Below, piece by piece: positions 27,519 to 35,553 of a stretch of DNA of 64,000 bases. Position 1 is the stretch's first letter, and each line of letters begins with the position of its first letter. The translations under genes were made by a program, and so were the position numbers. The notes beneath the pieces were generated by a model. That model did no database searches. It worked only from the letters and a program-made list of their open reading frames with translations, and was not told the origin of the DNA. The DNA comes from Yunchengibacter salinarum. Lineage in GTDB: Bacteria > Pseudomonadota > Alphaproteobacteria > Sphingomonadales > Kordiimonadaceae. The stretch spans positions 124,001 to 188,000 of the forward strand of contig NZ_JBBJLN010000005.1 of NCBI RefSeq assembly GCF_037658235.1, given 5' to 3'.

Positions 27519-28610
27519 ATGCAGGCTATGAACGGGCCACGGAAAAGCACCACACCCACCGACGGCGGAAACGCCCCCATCACCCCGCCACCGGAAACAC
27601 CGGATCAATGGGCCGGGGCGGGCGAAACCGTCAGCCTGCACGGCCACCAGGTGTTTTTCCGGGACATTCCCGCCAAAGACGCCGCCGAATGCGATGACAG
27701 CGCCAGCGGAAGCGGGGACTCAGACGCCGCGGAGCCCGGCAGCGGGGCCACGATCTGCCTGCACGGCTTTCCCACCAGCTCGTTCGACTGGGTGTGGCTG
27801 TGCGATGCGCTCAGCGCCCATGACCGGCTGATCCTGCCCGACCTGCTGGATTATGGCCGCAGCACCACCCAGCACGGCAAGGCGGCCAGCATCATGGCAC
27901 AGGCGGATATGGTCACGGCGCTCGCCGAGCATCTGGGGCTGACGGAAATTCGCCTGCTGGCCCATGATGTGGGCGATACGGTGGCGCAGGAACTGCTGGC
28001 CCGGCAACTGGAAAAAAGCCTGCCCTTCCGCATCACCCGCTGCCTGTTCCTGAACGGTGGCATCGTGCCCGAACTGCACCGCCCGCGCCGGGCGCAAAAG
28101 CTGCTGGCCAGCCCGCTGGGCGGGCTTGTGGCCCGCCTGATGGCGGCGGATCGGTTCAAGAAAGCCTTTGCCGCTGTGTTTTCGAAAAAGCATCAGCCGG
28201 ATGCGGCCCTGCTGGACCTGTTCTGGGACGAAATCATGGGCAAACAGGGCCGCCCGGCGCTGGCCCGGCGCATCCGCTACATGGCGGAACGCAAGGCGTA
28301 TGAAAGCCGCTGGGTGGGGGCGCTGAAGGGCACCACGGTGCCGCTGATGATGATCAACGGGCTGGATGATCCGGTATCCGGCGTGCACATGGCGGATGTG
28401 CTGTCCATCCGGGTGCCGGACATGAAAGTGGAAAGGCTGGCGGGTGTTGGCCACTATCCGCAAGTGGAAGCGCCCGACCAGGTGGCACCGCTCGCCATCG
28501 GCTTCCTGTTCGCCGATCGTAAAGGGGCCGGGCCTGACAAAAAGGGTACGGGCGCGGGCAAAAAGGAAAGCAAGGCGCGGAAATCCGGCGGTGAAAGGCC
28601 CGACGCGTGA
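27519..28610 (+). CDS. Alpha/beta hydrolase with Asp nucleophile (epoxide hydrolase/dehalogenase-like)
   Basis: 363 aa. LHGFPTSSFDW (81-91) gives the oxyanion motif, and the nucleophile elbow reads LLAHDVGD with Asp150 in place of Ser, as in haloalkane dehalogenases and epoxide hydrolases. The base is in GVGHYPQVE near the C terminus. Both ends are unusual: ~75 polar, Ser/Asp-rich N-terminal residues and a Lys-rich tail. Its last four bases overlap the MFS gene (GTGA), so hydrolase, MFS and aminotransferase are one translationally coupled operon. Confidence 0.8.
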   Translation: MQAMNGPRKSTTPTDGGNAPITPPPETPDQWAGAGETVSLHGHQVFFRDIPAKDAAECDDSASGSGDSDAAEPGSGATICLHGFPTSSFDWVWLCDALSAHDRLILPDLLDYGRSTTQHGKAASIMAQADMVTALAEHLGLTEIRLLAHDVGDTVAQELLARQLEKSLPFRITRCLFLNGGIVPELHRPRRAQKLLASPLGGLVARLMAADRFKKAFAAVFSKKHQPDAALLDLFWDEIMGKQGRPALARRIRYMAERKAYESRWVGALKGTTVPLMMINGLDDPVSGVHMADVLSIRVPDMKVERLAGVGHYPQVEAPDQVAPLAIGFLFADRKGAGPDKKGTGAGKKESKARKSGGERPDA

Positions 28611-29812
28611 CCCCACCCCTGTCGCCGGTCGTCCGGCCCCGTCTTGCCAGCCTGCTGATCATCGCCGCCACCGCCACCGCGCTCAGCGCCGTGGACCTGG
28701 TATTGCCCGCCGTCCCCGCCCTGCCGGACCTGATGCAGACCAGCACGGCGCGCGCACAGTGGATCATGGCCGCCTTCGTGGCCGGGGCCACGCTGGGGCT
28801 GCCGCTGTTCGGCGCCCTGTCGGCCCGGCTGGGGCGGCGGCGCCTGTTCATCGCCGCGCTGGCCGCCTTTGCCGTCATATCGCTGGCGGGCGGGCTGGTG
28901 AATGATATTGATGGCCTGATCGCCGTGCGTTTCGCACAGGGGCTGGCATCCAGCGGCCCGGCGGTGCTGGCGCCGGGGCTGATCCGGTCCCTGTTCAGCG
29001 ATGCGGGCGCCATACGCGCGCTGTCGCTCATGGGCAGCGTGGAAGCCCTGATCCCCGGCTTTGCGCCCTTGCTGGGCGCCTGGCTGTTCCAGCATTTTTC
29101 ATGGCCCGCCGCCTTCTGGCTGACCGGCGCGGTGGCACTGGCCCTGACCGGAGTGGCGCTGGGCTGGCGCGGCCTGTTGCCGCGCGTGGGCACCGGCCAG
29201 AGCGCCAGCGGCAAAGGCGGCTATGGCCCGCTGCTGCGCAACCCCCGCTTCCTGCGCTATGCCAGCGGCCACACATTGGTGCTGGCCGCATTGCTCACCT
29301 TTGTTTTCAGCGCGCCCGCCGTGATGGTGCGCGCCATGGGCGGCACCATTGGCGACTTTATCCTGATGCAGATGATCGGCGTGACCACCTTCATCCTGGC
29401 CGCCAATGGCGCCGGTTGGCTGGTGGCCCGCACCGGTGCCGAGGCGATGATCCGCGCCGGCACACTGGTGGCCGCGCTGGGCGGCACGGCCCTTTTGGGC
29501 TATGCCCTTGCCGGGCGCGGCGACGCGGGCGACCTGAAATATCTGTTCTGGCTGCTCAATGCGGGGCTTGGTCTGCGGGTGGGGCCGGGCTTCGTGGCGG
29601 CGCTCAGGGCCACCGGCGGCGATGATGACCGGGGGTCGGCGCTGATCCTGCTGTCGGTCACCGGCATCGCCGCGCTGATGACCGCCGCCATCGCGCCCTT
29701 TGTGGAACGCGGCCTGCTGCCGCTTACCGCCGTGGTGGCGGGGCTGGCATGGCTGGCCGTTGTGCTGCTATACAGCCTGCCCGGCCATGCGGACAGAGAG
29801 GGCGAACCATGA
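28607..29812 (+). CDS. MFS efflux transporter (Bcr/CflA-like)
   Basis: 401 aa with about 12 membrane segments. VDLVLPAVPALPDLM in TM1 and the loop GALSARLGRRRLF between TM2 and TM3 match the drug:H+ antiporter-1 (Bcr/CflA) group. The start is GTG at 28607, overlapping the hydrolase stop; its own stop overlaps the aminotransferase ATG. The substrate is unknown; the operon context suggests export of a compound handled by the hydrolase or aminotransferase. Confidence 0.85.
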   Translation: MTPPLSPVVRPRLASLLIIAATATALSAVDLVLPAVPALPDLMQTSTARAQWIMAAFVAGATLGLPLFGALSARLGRRRLFIAALAAFAVISLAGGLVNDIDGLIAVRFAQGLASSGPAVLAPGLIRSLFSDAGAIRALSLMGSVEALIPGFAPLLGAWLFQHFSWPAAFWLTGAVALALTGVALGWRGLLPRVGTGQSASGKGGYGPLLRNPRFLRYASGHTLVLAALLTFVFSAPAVMVRAMGGTIGDFILMQMIGVTTFILAANGAGWLVARTGAEAMIRAGTLVAALGGTALLGYALAGRGDAGDLKYLFWLLNAGLGLRVGPGFVAALRATGGDDDRGSALILLSVTGIAALMTAAIAPFVERGLLPLTAVVAGLAWLAVVLLYSLPGHADREGEP

Positions 29813-30696
29813 ACCCACATCCCCGGCGCAGCACGCGCCTGACCCCCGGTATTGCCTATGTGGACGGGCGCTATGTGCCGGTGTCGCGGGCGGGGGTCTC
29901 GATCGAGGATCGCGGCTATCAGTTCGCCGACGGCGTTTATGAAGGCATCGCCCTGCGCCGGGGCCGCCTGGTGGACCTGGAGGCGCATCTGGATCGGCTG
30001 GACCGGTCGCTGGCCGAACTGGCCATTCCCGCGCCCATGGCCCGTGGCCCGCTGCGACAGGTTCTGCAACAGGTGGTGCGGCGCAATCGCCACCGGGACG
30101 GCTTTGTTTACGTGCAGGTCACCCGCACCGCCGCCAGCCGGGACCACAAATACCCCGACGATCTCCGGCCCGTGCTGGTGGTCACGGTCAAGCGGCTGAA
30201 TTTCGATGCGGTGGCCGCCCGCGCCCGCAAGGGTGTGGCCGCCGTGACCGCGCCGGACCAGCGCTGGGCGCGCTGCGATATCAAGTCCATCTCGCTGCTG
30301 CCCAATGTGATGGCCAAACAGCAGGCGGCGGAAGCCGGCGCCTTTGAGGCAGTGATGGTGGATGCGGGCGGCACCATCAGCGAAGGCAGCAGCACCAATA
30401 TCTGGCTGGTGGACGCGGGCGGCACCCTGCGCACCCGCCCCCTCAGCGCCAACATATTGTGCGGCATCACCCGGCAGGTGGTGCTGAAACTGGCGGATCA
30501 GGCGGGCCTGCCCGTGGTGGAGGACGGCTTCACCCCGGCAGAGGCCCGCGCGGGCCGGGAACTGTTTCTGACCAGCACCACCAGCGCCGTGACCCCCATC
30601 GTGTCGCTGGACGGGACCCCCATCGCCGCCGGCCGGCCCGGCCCCGTGGCGCTGGACCTTCTCGCGCGGTATATGGATCATATGGACACGTCCTGA
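29809..30696 (+). CDS. D-amino-acid transaminase (branched-chain aminotransferase superfamily)
   Basis: 295 aa, fold-type IV PLP enzyme. Lys159 in RCDIKSISLLPNVM holds PLP; YVDGRYVPVSRAGVSIEDRG at the N terminus and EGSSTNIW are typical of D-alanine aminotransferases. The family interconverts D-amino acids and 2-oxo acids, supplying D-Glu or D-Ala. The ATG at 29809 overlaps the MFS stop (ATGA). Branched-chain or 4-amino-4-deoxychorismate activity cannot be excluded, but RCDIK favours Dat. Confidence 0.85.
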   Translation: MNPHPRRSTRLTPGIAYVDGRYVPVSRAGVSIEDRGYQFADGVYEGIALRRGRLVDLEAHLDRLDRSLAELAIPAPMARGPLRQVLQQVVRRNRHRDGFVYVQVTRTAASRDHKYPDDLRPVLVVTVKRLNFDAVAARARKGVAAVTAPDQRWARCDIKSISLLPNVMAKQQAAEAGAFEAVMVDAGGTISEGSSTNIWLVDAGGTLRTRPLSANILCGITRQVVLKLADQAGLPVVEDGFTPAEARAGRELFLTSTTSAVTPIVSLDGTPIAAGRPGPVALDLLARYMDHMDTS

Positions 30697-30753
30697 CCCA
30701 CCCCTTTCAGGCGCTGCGTGCGGCCATTCCCGGAACGGCCATTCCCGGCATGA

Positions 30754-31740
30754 TCAGTCCGCATCCTTGAGGGCCAGAAATTCCGCCGCGCCGTGCAGGG
30801 CGGGATAGTCTTCCTCGATCAGGAAAGTGGGCATGGCTTCCATCAGGGGGCGCATCCGGCCCTTGTCCTCGAACCGGGCGCGAAAGTCCGATTTCAGGAA
30901 GGTGTCCTTCATGCGGGGCAATATGCCACCGCCCAGATAAACGCCGCCATAGGCCCCCATCAACAGGGCCACATCGCCCGCGAAAGAACCCAGGGTGGCC
31001 GAGAATATTTTCAGGGTCTCCACCGCCAGCGGATCGGTGCCATCCTGCCCCGCCTGCGAAATGTCAGCGGCGGTATTCAGGGGCGCGGACACCCCGTCCA
31101 GCCGGGCGAGCGCCTGATAGACCGATTCGATCCCCATGCCGGAAAGCAGACGCTCCACCGATACGCGGCCACCCACCATGCCTTCCAGCACGGCCAGCAG
31201 ATCCCGTTCGCGGGCGTTCAGGGGGGCGAAGGCGATATGGCCGCCCTCACCCGATATCAGGGCCCAGTTTTCATGGCCGAACGGTGTCAGCGCCGCCAGG
31301 CCGAGCCCGGTGCCCGGCCCCAGCGCCACCAGCGTCCGGCGCGGGCGGGGGCCGCCATTGCCCACCGGGCACAGAGCTTCATCCGGCATGGGCGGCACGG
31401 CATAGGCCATGGCCGCCCAGTCATTCAGCAGGTCCAGCGAGCGGAAGCCCATGCGCTTTCGCACCGCCGAGCAGGAAAAGGACCAGTGGGCATTGGTCAG
31501 GGAAAAATGGTCGCCGTAAACCGGCCCGGCCACCGCCACGCAGGCCCGATCCACCCCGGAAACGCCCTGCCCGTCCAGATAGGCGCGCATGGCATCTTCC
31601 AGTGTGGGGAAGTCCGCTACCGGCAATGTGCGCGGGCTGTGGATCGCGTCGCTGTCCACATCGGCAAGGGCAAAGCGGGCATTGGTGCCGCCAATATCCC
31701 CCACCAGATTGACCCCGCCATTGATCCTGCCTGTCTCCAT
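30754..31740 (-). CDS. glk: Glucokinase
   Basis: 328 aa, the usual Glk length. It phosphorylates glucose with ATP. VGDIGGTNARFAL (13-25) is the phosphate-binding loop, LLNDWAAMAYAVP and GPGTGLGLAAL follow, and GEGGHIAFAP marks the sugar/zinc-less site of the proteobacterial type. The ATG at 31740 has GGAAGTGAG in front of it. It diverges from a LacI-type regulator, and the space between holds a 20-bp LacI-type operator and a TetR-like palindrome, so sugar-controlled expression is likely. Confidence 0.93.
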   Translation of the reverse strand: METGRINGGVNLVGDIGGTNARFALADVDSDAIHSPRTLPVADFPTLEDAMRAYLDGQGVSGVDRACVAVAGPVYGDHFSLTNAHWSFSCSAVRKRMGFRSLDLLNDWAAMAYAVPPMPDEALCPVGNGGPRPRRTLVALGPGTGLGLAALTPFGHENWALISGEGGHIAFAPLNARERDLLAVLEGMVGGRVSVERLLSGMGIESVYQALARLDGVSAPLNTAADISQAGQDGTDPLAVETLKIFSATLGSFAGDVALLMGAYGGVYLGGGILPRMKDTFLKSDFRARFEDKGRMRPLMEAMPTFLIEEDYPALHGAAEFLALKDAD

Positions 31741-31784
31741 GCTCTCACTTCCACGCTTTTCACCGCCGCGGGCGGCACAAAACA

Positions 31785-31798
31785 TGACCGCTCGGTCA
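31785..31798. promoter_or_regulatory. TGACCG-CT-CGGTCA palindrome upstream of glk
   Basis: Two 6-bp arms lie 45-58 bp upstream of the glk start. The GACCG-NN-CGGTC core also occurs in the site upstream of the 47.9-kb TonB receptor and, less exactly, upstream of paaA, so the same TetR-like protein may bind here. It is shorter than those sites and could be chance. Confidence 0.35.
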
Positions 31799-31804
31799 AA
31801 CCAT

Positions 31805-31824
31805 GGGTGCAAACGATTGCACCC
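31805..31824. promoter_or_regulatory. LacI-family operator (site 1)
   Basis: GGGTGCAAACGATTGCACCC: 8-bp arms around ACGA with the central CG usual for LacI-type sites. It lies between divergent glk and the LacI-family gene and can act on both. A 16/20-matching copy is upstream of pgmB (33859-33878). Confidence 0.8.
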
Positions 31825-31988
31825 CCGTTCCATCTGGCTTAGTATCCGGCCCGCTGGCCCCGCACGGGGGCGGCAGCCAGCCATGGGGTGGTTTGGCACA
31901 GCCGGACGAGGGAGGCAACCCGGCTTGTGGGTTCGTATCTGCCGATCGGGGGAAGGGCGCCCCCGCGGCCCAACGCGGAGGGGGGCGT

Positions 31989-33086
31989 GTGACACAGGAT
32001 CAGGGAACATCGAAACCACGCACACTGGCCGACCTGGCCAGACTGGCGGACGTATCCGAGGCCACGGTCAGCCGCGCCCTGAGCGACAGCCCGCTGGTCA
32101 ATGCACGGACCAAGCGGCGCATTCGCGCGCTGGCGGACGAAGTGGGCTTTCATGTCAACACAAGCGCCCGCAATCTGAGGCTGAAGCGCACCCAGACGGT
32201 GGCGGTCATCATCCTGAAGGACGAGGATACCGGCCAGCCCATCTCCGACCCGTTCATGCTGGAAATGCTCGGTGGTCTGGCGGAGGAACTGGGCCAGGAA
32301 GGCTATAACATGCTGCTGTCCACCGCGCTGATCGCGGATCAGGACTGGAACAGCTATTTCCTTCAGACCAAGCGGGCGGACGGCCTGATCATCGTGGGTC
32401 AGGGCGCGCGGGACAACCGGCTGAAAGCCCTGGCCGCAGAGGGAACGCCCTTCGTGGTCTGGGGCGCGCAACTGCCCGATGCCAATTACGCCACCGTGGG
32501 GACGGACAATGCCCTGGGCGCCAGCAAGGCCATGACACACCTGCTGGATGTGGGGCGCCGCCGCATCCTGTTTCTCGGCTCCATCGAACACCCGGAAATC
32601 GAGCTGCGCTATCGCGGGGCACAGCGGGCCATGGCCGAGGCGCTCAAGGTGGGCATTGATGCCCAGCTTACGCAGACGCCCGCATCCTTCACCATCGAAT
32701 CCGGCTATCGGACGGTCAAGGCGCTGCTGAGCAAGGAAACATTCGGATTTGACGGCATTCTGGCCGCCAGTGACGCCATCGCCATGGGGGCGATCCGCGC
32801 GCTGGAATCGGCGGGTCACAAGATACCGCGCGATATTTCCGTGGTGGGCTATGACGATGTGCCCATGGCGCGCTACTTCAACCCCACCCTGACCACGGTA
32901 CGCCAGAACATGGCGGAAGGGGCACACGCCCTGGTCACGGTATTGCTGGAAATCCTGCAGGGCCGTCCGGCCCGGTCGGTGCTGCTGGATGGTCGGCTCG
33001 TGGTACGCGGAAGCTGTGGCGGCGAACCCACGCAGGAAGACGCCGAAGAAGACCTGCGCGGGGGAAGCAGGGGAATCAGCCGATAA
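31989..33086 (+). CDS. LacI-family sugar regulator
   Basis: 365 aa. The HTH is LADLARLADVSEATVSRALS (about 13-32) with a hinge helix (NTSARNLRLKRT), followed by a periplasmic-binding-protein-like sensor domain starting TQTVAVIILKDE. The start is taken as GTG 31989 because GGAGGGGGGC precedes it; the upstream codons back to 31803 would translate the operator itself. It lies between glk and pgmB, and matching operators precede both, so it probably represses use of a glucose-releasing disaccharide or glucan. Confidence 0.88.
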   Translation: MTQDQGTSKPRTLADLARLADVSEATVSRALSDSPLVNARTKRRIRALADEVGFHVNTSARNLRLKRTQTVAVIILKDEDTGQPISDPFMLEMLGGLAEELGQEGYNMLLSTALIADQDWNSYFLQTKRADGLIIVGQGARDNRLKALAAEGTPFVVWGAQLPDANYATVGTDNALGASKAMTHLLDVGRRRILFLGSIEHPEIELRYRGAQRAMAEALKVGIDAQLTQTPASFTIESGYRTVKALLSKETFGFDGILAASDAIAMGAIRALESAGHKIPRDISVVGYDDVPMARYFNPTLTTVRQNMAEGAHALVTVLLEILQGRPARSVLLDGRLVVRGSCGGEPTQEDAEEDLRGGSRGISR

Positions 33087-33144
33087 ACCGGCCCGGCGGG
33101 CACCCACAGAGCCCCCGCAGAGGCGCCCGCAAGGCGGTGCCCTG

Positions 33145-33801
33145 TCAGGCGGGGCTGTAGTCCGCCAGGTCAAAGGCGGTCATGGCGGGGATCACATAGT
33201 CCGCCTCGGCCAGGATATGGGCGGACCCCACGCCCAGCGCCGTCATGCCCGCGCGCTTGATGGCCGTCACGCCGGAAGCGGCATCCTCCACCCCCAGGCA
33301 ATGGGCGGGGTCCAGGCCGAGCGCCTCCGCATTGGCCAGAAAGATATCCGGCGCCGGCTTGCTGTTGGCCACCTTCGCGGCGTCACCCATCACATCGAAC
33401 CGATGCGAAATGCCCAGCGCCCGCACCACGGTGGCCGCATTGCGGCTGGCGCTGGCCAGGCCGATGGCGCACCCGGCGGCCCTGATCTGATCGAACGCCG
33501 CCGCCACGCCGGGCAGCAGGTCATCCGGCCCCAGGGCGGTGATCAGATCCTGATAATGAGCATTCTTTTCAGCGGCGAGGCGATCCTTTTCCGCCTCATC
33601 CAGCGCAATGCCGCCCTTTTTCAGGATTTCTTCAAGCGATTCCCGGCGCCCAAGGCCCTTCAGGGCTTCGTTGTCCTGCGCCTCGAAGGACACACCCAAC
33701 TGGTGGGCCAGCCTCTGCCAGGCCAGAAAATGATAATGGGCGGTATCGGTGATGACGCCGTCCAGATCGAAAATAACGGCTTTGAATGCGGTGTCTGCCA
33801 T
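33145..33801 (-). CDS. pgmB: Beta-phosphoglucomutase (HAD superfamily)
   Basis: 218 aa. FDLDGVITDTAHYHFLAW is the catalytic HAD loop with the cap-region contact typical of PgmB, followed by GLGRRESLEEIL (substrate-specific loop), GLASASRNA, SKPAPDIFL and GVEDAASG. It converts beta-glucose 1-phosphate, produced by maltose-, trehalose- or kojibiose-type phosphorylases, to glucose 6-phosphate. No phosphorylase gene is in the window. ATG 33801 has CGAGGCC ahead; a GTG/ATG region at 33828 is an alternative. A LacI-type site is 58-77 bp upstream. Confidence 0.88.
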   Translation of the reverse strand: MADTAFKAVIFDLDGVITDTAHYHFLAWQRLAHQLGVSFEAQDNEALKGLGRRESLEEILKKGGIALDEAEKDRLAAEKNAHYQDLITALGPDDLLPGVAAAFDQIRAAGCAIGLASASRNAATVVRALGISHRFDVMGDAAKVANSKPAPDIFLANAEALGLDPAHCLGVEDAASGVTAIKRAGMTALGVGSAHILAEADYVIPAMTAFDLADYSPA

Positions 33802-33820
33802 GGCCTCGATACATGTTTCG

Positions 33821-33830
33821 GGTTGCAACC
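33821..33830. promoter_or_regulatory. GGTTGCAACC palindrome near the pgmB start
   Basis: A perfect 10-bp palindrome 20-29 bp ahead of the pgmB ATG. It repeats the GGTTGCAA half-site flavour of the LacI-type operators nearby and could be an auxiliary site. Confidence 0.3.
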
Positions 33831-33858
33831 AGCGTCCTGTCTAAGCGCTGGGCGGCGC

Positions 33859-33878
33859 GGATGCAATCGCTTGTGCCC
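33859..33878. promoter_or_regulatory. LacI-family operator (site 2) upstream of pgmB
   Basis: GGATGCAATCGCTTGTGCCC. Read on the minus strand, it matches the glk/lacI operator at 16 of 20 positions, including the central CGATTGCA. Located 58-77 bp upstream of the pgmB start, it links pgmB to the same repressor. Confidence 0.7.
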
Positions 33879-33978
33879 GAAACCGCACCTCAAGGCATCG
33901 TGATTGGGCGCCGCGCGCCAGACTTGTCATGATGACGGCGATCCGACAGCAACTGCTTCGCAATAAAAGGACGAACCG

Positions 33979-34416
33979 ATGAAGATGATCAAGATTTTGA
34001 CTGTATCGCTGGCCCTTCTGGGCCTGGCCACCAGCGCCAGCCTGGCGGATGGCCCCACCGCATCCGTCGCCGTGGGCGGCTATGACCTGGTGTCCTATTT
34101 CAAGGCAGATGAGCCCCGGCGCGGCAACGGCCACAACGCCGTGACCCACGACGGGACCACCTATCTGTTCGCCAATGCGGAAAACGCCGAAACCTTCAAG
34201 CAGAACCCCGACAAATATCTGCCCGCCTTTGGCGGTTATTGCGCCATGGGCATGGCCATGGGCAAGAAGCTGCATGTGGACCCGCTGGCCTACAAGATCG
34301 TTGACGGGCAGCTTTACCTGAATCTGGACAAGAAGGTTCAGGGCATGTGGGAAAAGAACCTGGACATGAACCTGGAAAAAGCCCGCACCAACTGGGACAA
34401 GATGACCAATTCCTGA
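33979..34416 (+). CDS. Secreted YHS-domain protein, copy 1
   Basis: 145 aa. A signal peptide (MKMIKILTVSLALLGLATSASLA) is followed by a YHS-like domain: GGYDLVSYF, THDGTTYLFAN, NPDKYLPAFGGYCAMGMAMGK. YHS domains bind metals or accompany them; none is assigned a reaction here. GGACGAACCG precedes the ATG. A second, clearly homologous gene begins 145 bp later, so this is a tandem duplication. The single Cys in GGYCA is retained in both copies. Confidence 0.8.
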   Translation: MKMIKILTVSLALLGLATSASLADGPTASVAVGGYDLVSYFKADEPRRGNGHNAVTHDGTTYLFANAENAETFKQNPDKYLPAFGGYCAMGMAMGKKLHVDPLAYKIVDGQLYLNLDKKVQGMWEKNLDMNLEKARTNWDKMTNS

Positions 34417-34561
34417 TTGTTGCGGCCTTTGAAACCGCGGTCGGCATACGTGCCGGCCGCCCTTCACATCCCCGTGAGTGCTTGTTGGCGCTCTTGGGGA
34501 TAAAGGTTTAGGCTCCCTGCCATCATGGGCGATTTTCGCCCCAAACAAGGGAGACACCCCA

Positions 34562-35017
34562 ATGACCGCTATCCGCACGCTGATCGCGGGCCTCGCACTG
34601 GCCCTGTTCACCTTTTCCGCCCATGCGGGGGATGCCCCGAAAGGCAGCACCGTGGCCGTCTGGGGCTATGACCTGGTGTCCTATCATCAGGAAGGCGGCC
34701 CGAAACGGGGCACCGGCAATCATGTGGTGGTGCATGACGGCAAGAACTATCTCTTTGCCACGGAAGAAAACGCCGACACATTCAAGGCTGACCCGGAAAA
34801 ATACCTGCCGGCCTATGACGGCTACTGCGCCTATGGCATCGCCATGGGTCACAAGGTGATCGCCGATCCCACGGTCTATGACATCGTGGACGGCAAGCTG
34901 TACCTGAACCTGAACGATCGCGTTCAAAACATGTGGAATTCCGACCTGATGGACCTTCAAAAGCGCGCCGAAAGCGAGTGGTCCGACATGCCAAAGAATG
35001 ACGCGGGCGCTGACTGA
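34562..35017 (+). CDS. Secreted YHS-domain protein, copy 2
   Basis: 151 aa, paralogue of the preceding gene: WGYDLVSYH, VHDGKNYLFAT, DPEKYLPAYDGYCAYGIAMGH and a similar C-terminal VDGKLYLNLNDRVQNMW. The signal peptide is MTAIRTLIAGLALALFTFSAHA. The ATG at 34562 follows AAGGGAGACACCCCA; an upstream ATG at 34478 would add non-coding-looking residues. The paralogue's GGYDL is WGYDL here and GGYCA is DGYCA, while the C-terminal tail is more acidic. Both products should be periplasmic. Confidence 0.8.
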   Translation: MTAIRTLIAGLALALFTFSAHAGDAPKGSTVAVWGYDLVSYHQEGGPKRGTGNHVVVHDGKNYLFATEENADTFKADPEKYLPAYDGYCAYGIAMGHKVIADPTVYDIVDGKLYLNLNDRVQNMWNSDLMDLQKRAESEWSDMPKNDAGAD

Positions 35018-35171
35018 TCGCCTCCCTGAATTCCGTGTTCCGCCCGGCCTCTTCGGGGGCCGGGCCCTTTACGGCGCCGCCTTTCAGCCCCACATGAGTC
35101 CTGCCATCCCGTGCGGCGGCCCGGATGAACGGGCCCCTCGCGGCAAACGGACAAGACGAAAGGAGGGCGCC

Positions 35172-35474
35172 ATGAGCCATCATCAGCATGATCCGGGCCA
35201 GAAGGATCTGTCCCCGGCGGGCGCGCTCCGGGCCGCCCTGAAGCGCTATGATGCGCCGCAGGCCATTGTGGACGACACGGCCCTTTCCCATGACGACAAG
35301 GTGGCCCTGCTGCGCATCTGGGAATATGATGCGCGGGAATTGTCCGTGGCCTCGGAAGAAGGCATGAACCACCCCGGCCAGGGCAATGATCTGACAGACG
35401 TGACCGCGGCACTTCATGCGCTTGGCGAGACCGCATCCAGCATCAGCGGCCCGCCTTTCAAGCAGGGCGGCTAA
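35172..35474 (+). CDS. Small conserved-looking protein of unknown function
   Basis: 100 aa, hydrophilic, Ala- and Asp-rich. A strong AGGAGGGCGCC precedes the ATG at 35172, supporting it as a real gene. The helix VALLRIWEYDARELSVASEEGMN is the most distinctive part and resembles small alphaproteobacterial proteins of unknown role; there is no membrane segment, no Cys, and a His-rich start (MSHHQH). It lies downstream of the YHS pair and converges with the histidine kinase. Confidence 0.7.
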   Translation: MSHHQHDPGQKDLSPAGALRAALKRYDAPQAIVDDTALSHDDKVALLRIWEYDARELSVASEEGMNHPGQGNDLTDVTAALHALGETASSISGPPFKQGG

Positions 35475-35553
35475 CCCCCCCGCTGTCCGACGCAGGTACG
35501 GATGACCCCGCCTTTACCCCGGCAGGCCCCTGAAGGGCGAAGGGCCGCGACCA

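Noticed and set aside
30697..30753. Terminator between aminotransferase and glucokinase genes
   Set aside because: The stretch has a short direct duplication (CGGCCATTCCCGG) but no stem with a T-run on either strand.
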